From: Ctena decussata
Lineage: Eukaryota > Mollusca > Bivalvia > Lucinida > Lucinidae
Reading direction: 5' to 3'
NCBI GenBank assembly: GCA_963989385.1
Contig: OZ022500.1
Coordinates: 118,213,842-118,277,841, forward strand
DNA: 64,000 nt
The notes beneath the pieces were generated by a model. It had not been told where the DNA came from. It searched no databases and saw nothing but the letters and a program-made list of their open reading frames with translations. Positions 23,201-29,454 of the stretch are shown in pieces. The translations under genes were made by a program, and so were the position numbers. The stretch's first letter is position 1. Each line of letters begins with the position of its first letter.

Positions 23201-23565
23201 TGCAACGCAGTTAATTATTTGTGACGCGGTGAATTATCTGTGTTGGAAATTCTTTGACACTTACGCACCCCACCCACTTTTTCACACTAAAAATAAAGAA
23301 CTATTTCATCAACTGAAGAAGTATGCGAAGTTAAGTAACCAGTACTTATCAAGCAATAGTTACAACTTATGCTGCTTGATTAGCGGTTTCATCATAAAAT
23401 TGTGCAGACAAGACATTGCAAAGCATCTAGATTTTGTTTTGACATTTTTGTTGACGTTGCTAGAGACCGGATGGGTTTACTTACAATATGATTATGTTCG
23501 TCGCTAATAACGAAGTTTGCGAAGCATGCTAAGGCCAAAATCCCTTTTAAGATATTTAAGTTCAT
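2172..23565 (-). CDS. TM9SF3: TM9SF3 orthologue, transmembrane 9 superfamily member 3 (13 coding exons, 3' end outside window)
   Basis: Nonaspanin family protein with nine predicted membrane spans; the family acts in the ER/Golgi in sorting and surface delivery of membrane proteins. Coding exons, in transcription order: 23565-23485, 16231-16036, 14943-14821, 14240-14080, 12755-12678, 11920-11789, 11165-10999, 10029-9935, 9246-9116, 7365-7226, 4677-4609, 3794-3648, 2255-2172. Every intron has GT/AG ends and phases join without a break, giving 534 codons plus two bases. The translation follows vertebrate TM9SF3 nearly residue for residue in the membrane part (for example [42 protein letters not shown]). 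The last exon, about 50 codons with the C-terminal cytosolic tail, was not found and should lie left of base 1. The start is the ATG at 23565, followed by a hydrophobic signal peptide. Intron 1 is about 7.3 kb and full of transposons. No frame damage is seen, so the gene looks functional. Confidence 0.96.
2373..2673. mobile_element. Short inverted-repeat transposon (CAGTGTTCTCCCCAG ends)
   Basis: Left end CAGTGTTCTCCCCAG mirrors right end CTGGGGAGATCCCTG; the adjacent GGCATGTCGC / GCGACATGCC also pair. A related left end is at 14577. No coding capacity. Superfamily uncertain; the CAG...CTG ends resemble hAT. Confidence 0.5.
2993..3173. mobile_element. MITE with TACAGTAGAAC termini, copy 1
   Basis: About 181 bp bounded by TACAGTAGAAC and its inverse GTTCTACTGTA. 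A second copy, in the same class, is at 19300-19481. Both lie in TM9SF3 introns. No reading frame of note. Confidence 0.6.
3648..3794 (-). CDS. TM9SF3: TM9SF3 coding exon 12
   Basis: Encodes [20 protein letters not shown], a strongly hydrophobic span, and [13 protein letters not shown]. Acceptor ATACAG, donor GTAAGA. Confidence 0.96.
3912..4053 (+). mobile_element. Short Helentron-like element, family B, copy 1
   Basis: Starts with a CCTGT/ACAGG hairpin and ends with a second hairpin of the same stem (CCTGTACATTTGAACAGG) followed by TGAGCTAAAAA. The terminal AGGTGAGCTAA is shared with family A although the stem differs. Copy 2 is at 56456-56613. Confidence 0.55.
4054..5035. other. TM9SF3: TM9SF3 introns 10 and 11 apart from exon 11
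   Basis: Apart from the 69-bp exon at 4609-4677 I see only simple poly-T tracts (4440-4449, 4761-4778). No further gene. Confidence 0.5.
4609..4677 (-). CDS. TM9SF3: TM9SF3 coding exon 11
   Basis: 23-residue exon, [20 protein letters not shown] then IEM, part of a membrane span. Acceptor TTGCAG, donor GTAAGT. The short length makes it invisible to a frame scan. Confidence 0.93.
5036..7145 (+). mobile_element. Helentron-like element, family C, in TM9SF3 intron
   Basis: Left end carries ATGTCCCCCC; right end is the hairpin with GTCCCCCC/GGGGGGAC stem at about 7115-7138, then ATAAA. Between them are degenerate tandem units containing GGTCAAGGTCACC (5127, 5979, 6807, 6967) and CTCCCAGTGAT. It is interrupted near 5258-5955 by another insertion and near 6270-6420 by a small palindromic element. 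No transposase. Confidence 0.5.
5258..5958 (+). mobile_element. Retroelement 3' fragment inserted in family C element
   Basis: About 700 bp splits a family C unit and ends with an AATAAAG box followed by a TTCTG-type short repeat tail, as in 3' ends of some LINEs or SINEs. A short TCATG repeat at both edges may be the target duplication. The 135-aa open frame across its left part crosses the junction and resembles no protein I know. Confidence 0.35.
7226..7365 (-). CDS. TM9SF3: TM9SF3 coding exon 10
   Basis: Encodes [20 protein letters not shown], a membrane span, then [20 protein letters not shown] and PIPEKKW. The loop [18 protein letters not shown] is diagnostic of the family. Acceptor TTGCAG, donor GTAAGT. 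Confidence 0.95.
7396..8377 (+). mobile_element. Helentron-like element, family D, in TM9SF3 intron
   Basis: Left end has ATAATACGCCCGTTT; right end has CGTTTTTTCAAAACGGGCG then TATAAAAA, so both ends carry the same stem sequence. Three or four internal units share AGAAAGGGAGAGCAACC and GTTATGGCGCGCACAAG. A GGAC-rich tetranucleotide run (8309-8329) precedes the right hairpin. No coding capacity. Confidence 0.5.
8378..9115. other. TM9SF3: TM9SF3 intron 9 remainder
   Basis: No exon, repeat edge or RNA gene recognised here. Confidence 0.4.
9116..9246 (-). CDS. TM9SF3: TM9SF3 coding exon 9
   Basis: Encodes [20 protein letters not shown] and [20 protein letters not shown]; nearly identical to vertebrate TM9SF3 over the second half. 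Acceptor ATTTCAG, donor GTGAGT. Confidence 0.95.
9294..9402 (-). repeat. tRNA-derived SINE, copy 1
   Basis: The minus strand from 9402 reads GGCCGCGTAGCGCAGTCGGT (A box) and later AGGTTCGATACC (B box), a tRNA-like head of about 75 nt, then a short body with CGGAAGGAG. A second copy with the same body is at 36494-36612. Acceptor stem pairing is imperfect and the two copies share a non-tRNA body, so this is a SINE and not a tRNA gene. Confidence 0.6.
9403..9934. other. TM9SF3: TM9SF3 intron 8 remainder
   Basis: Nothing recognised apart from a short poly-A run near 9722-9730. Confidence 0.4.
9935..10029 (-). CDS. TM9SF3: TM9SF3 coding exon 8
   Basis: Encodes [20 protein letters not shown] and [11 protein letters not shown], a membrane span and the conserved YFGGSLYAR loop. 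Acceptor TTTCAG, donor GTAAAA. Confidence 0.94.
10164..10258. mobile_element. Tiny CCCAGCGGGCA-ended element, copy 1
   Basis: 95 bp between CCCAGCGGGCA and TGCCTGCTAGG, with inner inverted pieces (GGCGTCGTAATGACA / TTACGACGTC). Related elements with different interiors lie at 34386-34452 and 43888-43936. Confidence 0.5.
10608..10809. mobile_element. Palindromic MITE (CAGAGCTCTAGATAAG termini), copy 1
   Basis: Ends CAGAGCCCTAGATAAGAGGG and its inverse CTTATCTAGAGCTCTG; centre is the hairpin GAACCGTCTCGACGAGACGG followed by TTC. Nearly the whole element is self-complementary. Other copies: 12893-13099, 15371-15566, 15595-15790 and the hairpin at 13911-13975. All lie in TM9SF3 introns. Confidence 0.65.
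10999..11165 (-). CDS. TM9SF3: TM9SF3 coding exon 7
   Basis: Starts [20 protein letters not shown], the most conserved cytosolic loop of the nonaspanins, then one hydrophobic span ([19 protein letters not shown]). Ends in phase 2 (GA) before GTAAGT. Confidence 0.95.
11166..11788. other. TM9SF3: TM9SF3 intron 6
   Basis: Contains short inverted pieces such as AAGAATTTGCTCC / GGAGCAAATTC around 11605-11640, related to sequence at 13310-13375 and 58480-58520, so a degraded dispersed repeat is likely. No exon. Confidence 0.35.
11789..11920 (-). CDS. TM9SF3: TM9SF3 coding exon 6 (first membrane span of the C-terminal bundle)
   Basis: 44 codons: [10 protein letters not shown], then a hydrophobic span ([14 protein letters not shown]), then the basic cytosolic segment [14 protein letters not shown] and an acidic end (DDIDDM). 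Phase 0 on both sides. Confidence 0.95.
11921..12677. other. TM9SF3: TM9SF3 intron 5
   Basis: No recognised repeat edge or gene. A 117-aa plus-strand open frame here has no family resemblance I can name and is probably chance. Confidence 0.35.
12678..12755 (-). CDS. TM9SF3: TM9SF3 coding exon 5
   Basis: 26 codons beginning [20 protein letters not shown] and ending at QHR, the end of the luminal domain just before the first membrane span. Phase 0 on both sides. Too short for an open reading frame scan; found by family matching plus splice sites (TTTTCAG, GTATGT). Confidence 0.93.
12893..13099. mobile_element. Palindromic MITE (CAGAGCTC termini), copy 2
   Basis: Left end CAGAGCTCCAGATAAG. The centre hairpin CCTCATTAGAACTGTCTC / GAGACGGCTCTAATGAGG is symmetrical; the right end is decayed. 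Same family as 10608-10809. Confidence 0.6.
13688..13895. mobile_element. Palindromic MITE (GGGGCCGTATTCAT termini), copy 1
   Basis: About 208 bp. The arms GTATTCATAAAGCCACTTAA and the inverse ending ATGAATACGGCCCC flank a perfect inner hairpin around TCTGGAGGAACAGTCTT. Second copy at 15790-16012. Both lie in TM9SF3 introns. No coding capacity. Confidence 0.7.
14080..14240 (-). CDS. TM9SF3: TM9SF3 coding exon 4 (luminal domain)
   Basis: Encodes [10 protein letters not shown] through KLTFSYE, including [14 protein letters not shown], which carries a likely N-glycosylation sequon (NLT). Acceptor TTTTCAG, donor GTATGT. Confidence 0.94.
14241..14820. other. TM9SF3: TM9SF3 intron 3
   Basis: Holds a left end related to the 2373-2673 element at about 14577-14650 (CCCCAGAAATTTCAGAAGGC) and a short CCCCCATTTGGGGGG hairpin at 14422-14438. 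No exon. Confidence 0.4.
14821..14943 (-). CDS. TM9SF3: TM9SF3 coding exon 3 (luminal domain)
   Basis: Encodes the luminal segment with [20 protein letters not shown], highly conserved in TM9SF3. Acceptor TTATAG, donor GTGAGT; phases 1 in and 1 out agree with its neighbours. Confidence 0.94.
15371..15790. mobile_element. Two palindromic MITEs side by side (CAGAGCTC family)
   Basis: Copy 3 spans 15371-15566 with termini AGAGCTCTAGATAAG and CTTATCTAGAGCTCTG. Copy 4, with a decayed left end, runs to CTTATCTGGAGCTCTG at 15790 and abuts the next transposon. Each has a central hairpin with the GTCTC/GAGAC type core. Confidence 0.55.
15790..16012. mobile_element. Palindromic MITE (GGGGCCGTATTCAT termini), copy 2
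   Basis: Starts GGGGCCGTATTCATAAAG and ends TATGAATACGGCCCC, with the same central TGGAGGAACAGTCTT hairpin as copy 1. Its right end is about 24 bp from the donor of TM9SF3 exon 2, so it lies very close to a splice site. Confidence 0.7.
16036..16231 (-). CDS. TM9SF3: TM9SF3 coding exon 2 (luminal domain)
   Basis: 65 codons plus one base. Carries the conserved luminal stretch [18 protein letters not shown] and [12 protein letters not shown]. Acceptor TTTTGACAG, donor GTAAGT. A small transposon ends only about 24 bp downstream of the donor. Confidence 0.95.
16267..16687. mobile_element. hAT-like MITE with nested hairpin element
   Basis: Termini CAGGGCTGTGGAAATA and TATTTCTACAGCCCTG. The flanks repeat CCATTTA (16260-16266 and 16688-16694), a 7-bp target duplication, perhaps 8 with one change. 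A second palindromic element (about 16465-16575, hairpin TTAGAACTGCCTCAATGAGG) splits it. Repeated CTTGTCC motifs near the ends may be subterminal binding repeats. No frame. Confidence 0.7.
16796..17215 (+). repeat. Two copies of a CAAACCTGTCTTA dispersed repeat
   Basis: Units at about 16815-16915 and 17047-17212 share CAAACCTGTCTTA, TTGGCTGCTTGAGACAGGTG and TTTGCACTGT. A third copy lies at 31617-31775. The paired CTGTCTTAAG / CTTAAGACAG words make each copy partly self-complementary. Origin unknown. Confidence 0.5.
17261..18955. mobile_element. Non-autonomous hAT-type transposon, 1695 bp, with 8-bp target duplication
   Basis: Left terminus CAGGGCTCGGGAAA and right terminus TTTCCCGAGCCCTG are inverted. 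The flanks carry the identical 8-mer ATTCTCAC at 17253-17260 and 18956-18963. Inverted CAGGG-type ends with an 8-bp duplication are the hallmark of hAT. The longest internal frames (about 120 aa) do not look like a hAT transposase, so it is non-autonomous. It sits in TM9SF3 intron 1. Confidence 0.85.
19300..19481. mobile_element. MITE with TACAGTAGAAC termini, copy 2
   Basis: Ends TACAGTAGAAC and GTTCTACTGTA; interior resembles copy 1 at 2993-3173 in opposite orientation (GGTTCGAGCC and its inverse). Confidence 0.6.
19545..21352 (+). mobile_element. Helentron-like element, family E, interrupted
   Basis: Near the left edge TCACCCGACG mirrors CGTCGGGTGA near the right edge. Internal units share GGAGTTGCGGGGACAAG, AACTCCATCAAAAATGGCCG and CACATGCACATCTTCATATC (20140-20345, 20345-20465, 21035-21290). 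A GGAC tetranucleotide run (21266-21308) precedes the right end. The element at 20466-21034 is inserted in it. Left boundary approximate. Confidence 0.45.
20466..21034. mobile_element. 569-bp inverted-repeat transposon nested in family E
   Basis: Termini CAGGGATACAGACTA and TAGTCTGTATCCCTG. The flanks repeat TATCA (20461-20465 and 21035-21039). The uninterrupted unit (CTTCATATCATAAGAATA) is seen at 21190-21207, which confirms the insertion site. Internal CTCGCCCA / TGGGCGAG words occur near both ends. No transposase. Confidence 0.75.
21450..21765 (-). repeat. tRNA-derived SINE
   Basis: On the minus strand from about 21760: GCGCGGTGGCTCAGGGGTTA (A box) and AGGTTCGATTCTCACC (B box), then a body with TGCAGGGAGAGTCCTTCCC. 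This is tRNA-like in layout but followed by about 230 nt of unique body, so I call it a SINE. Confidence 0.5.
21876..22397 (+). pseudogene. LINE ORF2 C-terminal fragment (CR1/jockey-like)
   Basis: The frame from about 21885 to 22267 reads [37 protein letters not shown] and [20 protein letters not shown], the usual C-terminal end of jockey/CR1-type reverse transcriptase polyproteins, and ends at a stop at 22265-22267. A 3' UTR follows, ending in an AGAACT repeat (22379-22397). It is 5'-truncated, as is normal for LINE insertions. It lies in TM9SF3 intron 1. Confidence 0.75.
22400..22505 (-). repeat. tRNA-like SINE head
   Basis: The minus strand from 22503 reads AGGAGCGGCTGTATTGTAGT and later TCGATCCCCGC, a tRNA-like order of A and B boxes with mismatched stems. 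Probably a SINE remnant. Confidence 0.35.
22540..23050 (+). pseudogene. Decayed LINE 3' end with CCHC-like motif
   Basis: A plus-strand frame reads [17 protein letters not shown], a Cys-x-Cys...His...Cys motif found at the C-terminus of many LINE ORF2 proteins, followed by [11 protein letters not shown]. Frameshifts and stops follow. Different from the fragment at 21876-22397. Confidence 0.55.
23485..23565 (-). CDS. TM9SF3: TM9SF3 coding exon 1 (signal peptide)
   Basis: 27 codons. ATG, then a hydrophobic run ([17 protein letters not shown]) typical of a cleaved signal peptide, then DEHNHI, which matches the acidic/His start of mature vertebrate TM9SF3. Ends in phase 0 before GTAAGT. The splice to exon 2 gives [16 protein letters not shown], as in the family. 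Confidence 0.9.
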
Positions 23566-23760
23566 TTTGAAACACTCGTTTTTCCTCAGTTCTTTTTCTC
23601 AAAGTCGATGACAATGGATAAATATCCTTCTATTTACAACTACTCGTAAAGATGGCGGCTTCCATTAGCCACGTCATTAGTGTTCAAGGGAAGTAACTCA
23701 TTTGTGCAGCTGGTGGGGTACGTAGGAGTATGGTTAGAGCCGGGGGTAGTCGCACAAGTC
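23566..23760 (-). promoter_or_regulatory. TM9SF3: TM9SF3 proximal promoter / 5' UTR region
   Basis: Immediately upstream of the ATG. On the minus strand TGACGTGG lies at 23676-23669, about 105 bp upstream of the ATG; it matches the CRE/UPR-type core bound by ATF6, XBP1 or CREB3-like factors. At 23648-23659 the plus strand reads AAAGATGGCGGC, a YY1-type core often found near start sites. No TATA box is evident. The transcription start is not determined. Confidence 0.4.
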
Positions 23761-24366
23761 ACAGTGAGATAAAATCTCAGCAAAGAGACGTCTTCAAATC
23801 TCTTCTTTTCAGTATGCAGTCTTACTTAATGTTATCAAATCTCACTTAAGCAGTCGTCAGATCTCAAAGATTGGTTGTTTGCATGGTGGGCAGACACTTA
23901 ATTGGGTCTGATAACATACAGACAGCTTGGCCAGATGCAATAATTTCATCTTACTAACTGATTATTCATTCTTACAGCTCTTTTACAGTTGTTGATCATA
24001 GGGCCTATACTCTTGTTTTAGCAGTCGGTTCAAATGCTAATCAAGAGCTTATGTTGTATTGTTCTGAAACTCGTCGACTCTTATCTTATCTTATTCTAAA
24101 GATTGCAGTCCAGAACTTTTGTAGGGTATAGGGGAGAGGGGAGGAGGGTTGTTGACAGCTTCACCAGCATGCTTGATTATCCTGCTGGGACCATTTTGCT
24201 GATCACTTAGACTGAGAAAAACATATTTCTAACAAGCATTATAATATCCGAAATGTTTTAACCATCACTTTTTTCTGTGTGTGTGTGTGGTGTGTGTGTG
24301 TGTGTGTGTGTGGGGGGGGGGGGGTGAGGCTAGACTTGCCCAAGTCCCTATAGGCCTACCTCTATA
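23761..24366. other. Upstream of TM9SF3; nothing recognised except simple repeats
   Basis: A GT run followed by a G run at 24281-24324. No exon. Confidence 0.4.
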
Positions 24367-24609
24367 TTAACCCATTTATGTCCAATGGAATCTTCTATCC
24401 TCATCAATCGGATGAGTACATTTATCAGTTAAGGGGTGTCTGGTTTAGTTTAGTTTTTTTTATTATATTTTCATTTTATTTCAAGGAGAAAAAAGCAAAA
24501 TATGAAAAGTGCAGACCCTGATCAGACGCTTTTTTTTTTAGCGGCGCCTGAAATGGGTCTGCACAGGTTGCCTATGTCGTATTAGAGACGCTAGGCATTA
24601 ATGGGCTAA
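24367..24609. mobile_element. MITE with TTAACCCATTTATG termini
   Basis: Left TTAACCCATTTATGTCC and right GGCATTAATGGGCTAA are inverted with few changes; about 243 bp, no frame. Confidence 0.5.
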
Positions 24610-24779
24610 GTTTCTTTAGTATTTGTCACTGAATAGGTCCGAAGAAACTCCGACTGGCATCCAGTTGTTTGTTCGTACATTTTCATGCAGGCTTCTCTTC
24701 TGTTTTAACTTTACTAATTTCTTACAAAGAAGAACCAGATCAGACTGGCTTGTCAAACAACCAGTAAAACCAGATGTCA

Positions 24780-24911
24780 TAGGTTAGGTATATCATACAC
24801 TTGTACTACCTTGCGATACAAGGCGGCTTGTACCGCAAGGCAGTACAAGTGTAAGATGTACCTAACCGCTTGTACCGCAAGGCAGTACAAGTGTATGATA
24901 TACCTAACCTA
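24780..24911. mobile_element. Short palindromic element (TAGGTTAGGTATATC termini)
   Basis: 132 bp. Left TAGGTTAGGTATATCATACA mirrors right TGTATGATATACCTAACCTA. The middle has two direct copies of CGCTTGTACCGCAAGGCAGTAC-like sequence, suggesting one internal unit was duplicated. Confidence 0.6.
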
Positions 24912-24928
24912 TACCCTTTAACATTAGT

Positions 24929-26076
24929 TAGGGACCGACCATTTGATATTCTTGGGGGGTGGGGGTATTCTTGATGGAGACAGGACAGAGGGAGCTAATT
25001 TCTTTTTATTACAAACTAACTCAAACAGGTTATTTTTTTTTAAATTTTATAGGCTGAACTATCTGATCCTTGTTTACTTGACCTTAACATCCTTTTATTT
25101 TACCCACATCAGTAATTTTTACACCTTTTTTCTCACAAAAAGAACATGGTGCTGACTTTAACCAGGCTAAGGGCATGGCTTAGCTTGCTTTTGCAAACCA
25201 GTGCCTATAGCACGTTACTCTCTTCATCTAAGGTACAGATATAAATATCACTGTATGAGTTTGGCAAAGATTTAGGCCTTAAATTAGGGATATTTTGGTC
25301 AAAAATTTAAGGGGTTTTTCTAGCCCAATCATGTCAAAACATGCTTTATCCACACTTTAGAAAGTCTGATAAATACTTACTGATAGAGTCACATTATACA
25401 TGAATGCCAGTTAATAAAATGGCTGAAAGTTCTGTGCTAAGAAGTTAACAAAGGGGGGTCCAAAGCAATTTCCCAACTTTAATGGCAATTTTAAGACTGG
25501 AAACAATAGAGAAAAATTAGGGATGATGATAAAAATAAGTTTTTTTTTAATTTTAGGACTTTTGGCTTTTAGAGTGTTTATTTTGCCATAATGGCTTTGT
25601 CTCCCATAAGCTAATGACTCTTTTGCGATTCAGTTTTAGAAGAAACTTTTACTTAGTAATGTGGCAGATCAAAAATACGTGTATGTGAATGCTGTATAAG
25701 ATGTTTTTGTAAATGTATGCACATGCGGGCACGCTGTTGTAAAACAATTGTAGATAATATTGAAATATTACTATAAATATAGGGGTTCTGGGGGGGGGGC
25801 TGTGCCCCCCAGAAGCCAGAGACATTATAAAAACTCAATTTAAATGGAATTATCTGCAGACTATATTTTTCTTTTAAATTTTGGGTGGAGCCAGGTTAGT
25901 TTTTTCACTTACTTTTGAGGCCAGATTATTTTTTTAAACCCCCTTATGAGCCACGTTATTTTTTTTCTTGCATTTCCAAAGACAGGCAATTTTTTGATAA
26001 ATATACCAGCCCCCCCCCCCCACACACACACACACAATACACAATACCAAATGGTCGGTCCCTTAGCCCCCCCCCC

Positions 26077-26107
<31 letters not shown>

Positions 26108-26141
26108 ACACCACCACAATACCAAATGGTCGGTCCCTTAG
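24929..26141. mobile_element. Element with GGGACCGACCATTTG termini
   Basis: Left TAGGGACCGACCATTTGATA; right ACCAAATGGTCGGTCCCTTA at 26121-26140, duplicated at 26046-26064 together with C-rich and CA-rich tracts. About 1.2 kb of AT-rich interior, no convincing frame. The duplicated right end with homopolymer C (about 26069-26092) may partly be an assembly artefact. Confidence 0.5.
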
Positions 26142-26682
26142 CCTGAGCAAACAATGTAGACCTATCTTATGCTGCTTAACTAAGAGAAGATCAAGGTTAG
26201 ACAGCCTGGGGAAACACTGTAGACCTGAAACCGTGGATACCCAAATTGCCTGAGCAAACAGCGTAGACTCAGATCAGACTGCTTATCACGAGAAACTGAC
26301 CCTACACAGACTGTCAAAACAAGCAGTGTAGATCAAGAACAGGCTGACAAGGAGTAATTTGCTAAGGGTCTGAACTGTGTGCCAGTGGTCCTGACAAGCT
26401 CAGCGGTACCTGATAAGTATGGATTAGTGCTGCATTCCAAAGCTTTCTTGTCATATGATCCCTTATCTTAACAAATCTCCAAATATCTGTCAATCATCTA
26501 CACTAAAGGTAAATGGGTTCTTTCAACGACTACAGGTCTCTAAATTTTACAGCCGCTTCAGAAAATACTCTCTTTTTTTCAAAATTAGAAAGACAACATA
26601 AATTGATCTATTAATTTACAGACCTGGGCAAGTCTAGGGTGTTAGGGTACTCAGTGTTTAATTGGTAAGTTTGTGTGTCCGA

Positions 26683-26738
<56 letters not shown>

Positions 26739-26800
26739 AGTAAAGTTTTTAAAAAATTATAGCAACTCAAATCACTCGGTTAGGATTTCCAAGCTGCGAA
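26142..26800. other. No gene seen; GT microsatellite
   Basis: Weak repeats of TGAGCAAACAGTGTAGAC (26149-26340) hint at a decayed tandem repeat. A pure GT run spans about 26691-26736. Confidence 0.4.
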
Positions 26801-26815
26801 ATTGTTAAAAAGCAA

Positions 26816-28305
26816 TTGGATTGAAAAACTAGATAATGATGGTTCCGTTGATGTTGCCTACTTTGATTTCATGAAGGCCTTTGATAAGGTCCCTCATGGT
26901 CGCTTGGTCCATAAACTTAAGTTATACTAGTATAACATAGGGGCCGTGTATACCAAATGGATAGAATCGTTTTTGACAAATCGAAAACGACGAGTATTAG
27001 TAAAGGAGTATCCTCAGACTGGAAAATTGGGCCCGAGGTTATAAAACTTTTTTCATGCTCAGCTGAGTTGAGCATGAAATTTTACCTGCTAATAAATAGC
27101 AAATTACTGATAAGTACGGTTGTTTTCTTGCTCAGTTTGGCTGAGTATGAAATTTTCTCTGCTTATGAATATGAAAATGCAAGTTGGCATTTTCATATTT
27201 ATCAGCAGAGAAAATTTCATGCTCAGCTGAGTTGAGCACGAAAAAAGTTTTATAACCTCGGGGCTTGGTTAGTGGAATATCTCAGGGACCTGTCCTTGGA
27301 CCCATCCTTTTCGTGCTGTATATCAACGGCCTGCCAGATGTTATCAACCATGGAAGTATCCCATAACTATTTGCCGACACCAAAATCTACCATAGTATAT
27401 AGTGTACAAAAGACTGAAAATTTACAGAAAGATATGATTATTACAGTAATGCAAGAATGGTCTGAAAAGTGTTTTTATGCTTTCACCCGGAAAAGTGTAA
27501 ATGTATGAGAATAGGGAGTACTAAAGTTGACATGGTTATTTATCGTCTCAAAGAAGTCAGAAGGGGATGAATATACAAATCACGAAAAAGACATTGGAGC
27601 AGTAACAGATAATAAAATTTCATTTGAAAAACATATCAGTGAAAAAGGTAAAAACGCAAATTAAATTATGGTAGTTGTACGCAGAACATTTGAATTTCTT
27701 GATCAGAAAACTTTTAAATTACTATATAGAATCTACTTCATTCGTGAGACCACATCTTGAATATGCCAATCAAGTCTGGAATCTGTATTTAAAGAAACAC
27801 AAAGATTTATTAGAGACTGTTCAGAGACGATTTACCAAGTAAATAGCATGACTTTCTAATCTTTCATATAAAGAGAGATTGAAAACATTGAATTTACCAA
27901 TACTAGCATACAGAAGGACAAGAGGAGATATGATCTAGATGTATAAGATATTTTCAGGAAAATATGATCCCGAAGTGTCAGATTTTATTCAACTGTGACA
28001 AGACGATGTCATAGATACAAAATGTTTAAGAAAAGGCCCAGGCTAAATGCAAGAAAATATTCATTCTGTGTAAGAGCAGTGGAATTGTGAAATGGATTAC
28101 TGGATACAGTGATGGAGGCAAACACTGTCGAAATGCTTGAAGCTAGACTCGACAAGTTATGGAAAGACCAACCATTAAGTTTTGAATACAGAGAAGATAT
28201 CAAAGCACCGACCGGACGTGACCTTAAACAATATAATGAATAATTAGAGCTGGTCCAACAGGCCCAAGAGGGCCTTCTACCAGAATAGAATTTGTAAGAA
28301 TCTGT
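26816..28305 (+). pseudogene. Degenerate CR1/jockey-like LINE reverse transcriptase
   Basis: Reverse transcriptase motifs are readable in order but in shifting frames: YFDFMKAFDKVPHGRL (about 26860), SGISQGPVLGPILFVLYING (about 27277), a damaged catalytic FADT where FADD is expected (about 27370), and near the end LLETVQRRFTK, LSYKERLKTLNLPILAYRRT and RGDMI. Several frameshifts and stops make it non-functional. A 232-bp inverted-repeat element (27032-27263) splits the gene between the DWKI and SGIS motifs. Confidence 0.8.
27032..27263. mobile_element. 232-bp palindromic MITE inside the LINE
   Basis: Termini CCCGAGGTTATAAAACTTTT and AAAAGTTTTATAACCTCGGG. Inner arms repeat ATGCTCAGCTGAGTTGAGCA. 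Removing it rejoins the reverse transcriptase domain, so it landed after the LINE. Confidence 0.75.
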
Positions 28306-28730
28306 AAGCATCTGTCAAAAAGAGTGTAGTTTTCGTGAAAATCTGTTCACTCAATAAGGGTATTAAAAACCGTTTGCTCCTTTAAAAGCAGCGAGTTTGG
28401 GTCTATACTGCCCAGACCTGGCGTCCCAAAAGTTAGGACGATTTTCAATACATCACATACTATATTTCAGCGTGCAGAAACGTCAACTTCATCTTTCTCA
28501 CCAAATTTCTTGTTTTATTTTGAAAGAGGACAACTTCTTTGGGGAGTTGGACTCATGCAAATAAAGTATGATTTTCATACAGTGGCCACTCATAAAGATT
28601 GTGTTTTCAGATGCGTCACGATTTGTCGCAGACCAATCACTCAAAAAGGGTACTTTGTCAAAGGTGGCAGACGCACATGCTTACCAAGTAAACCACTGAG
28701 TGCGCATCTCGACCCCATTCAAAAAGACCG

Positions 28731-28791
<61 letters not shown>

Positions 28792-28969
28792 TACATGCAC
28801 AATCATCACCACACACACACACACACACACACACACTTTTATGGCTTGATCTACTCCTAGGGTTGTTGCGATAAAAAACAATAAAAAAAGGTTTACTATA
28901 ACTACAATAAAATGAAAATGACAATGATTTTTACTGCGCTAATGGATGGTCAGGGCAAACAAATAAACA
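28306..28969. other. No gene seen; CT/AC microsatellite
   Basis: Compound CT then AC run at about 28736-28836. The open frames over it are products of the dinucleotide repeat. Confidence 0.5.
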
Positions 28970-29207
28970 TGAGCCGCGACACGACAAAACCAACAATATG
29001 GTTGTTGGCACTGCGCAGACTCAGATCAGCCTGGGCATCCGCTAAAATTGATTAGACCCTTCATTAAGTGCTCAAAGTGCAGCTAAGGGTCTAAGCTATC
29101 TCTATGCGGACAGCGAAAACTCTGATCAGACTGGGCGGATGGCCAGGCTGATCTGAGACTGCGCTGGGCGCACAATCACATTGTTGATTTTCTCGTGTCG
29201 CGGCTCA
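28970..29207. mobile_element. MITE with TGAGCCGCGACACGA termini, copy 1
   Basis: 238 bp between TGAGCCGCGACACGACAAAA and its near inverse TTTTCTCGTGTCGCGGCTCA. Interior arms share CAGATCAGCCTGGGCATCCG-like and GGCTGATCTGAGACTGCGC sequence. Related copies: 58929-59168 (complete) and 43441-43566 (partial); 35100-35280 may be an internal fragment. Confidence 0.65.
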
Positions 29208-29448
29208 CATATATATTATGATACAAAATTCAATATCCATTGAAAATTGGAGCATTGGTTATAATTCCATTTTGTCTCTCGCTTCATAAAAATATACAAA
29301 ATAGTGTGACCTAGAAGTACACCTGTGTTGTTGTTGTTTTATTGCTTTACGTCCATGGTAAACAGGTATGGTCATGTCGGGGCCGTTACCTCTTAACCAC
29401 ACTATTTCTGGGCAGGCTTAGACCTCCTAAGCGGTTAACCAGTACTAA
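29208..29448. repeat. Dispersed repeat with TTGTTTTATTGCTTTACGTC
   Basis: Resembles other stretches in this window that start with a TTGTTTT(G)-run and a TTTAACG(C) word (21850-21880, 34785-34830). Probably a SINE-like dispersed repeat; edges not defined. Confidence 0.3.
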
Positions 29449-29454
29449 GCGCAC

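Noticed and set aside
25909..26253. Overlapping frames with poly-Pro/poly-Gly and His-Thr runs
   Set aside because: Made by C and CA simple repeats.
28510..28881. Frames with Ser-Leu / Arg-Glu and Thr-His runs
   Set aside because: Made by the CT and AC dinucleotide repeat.
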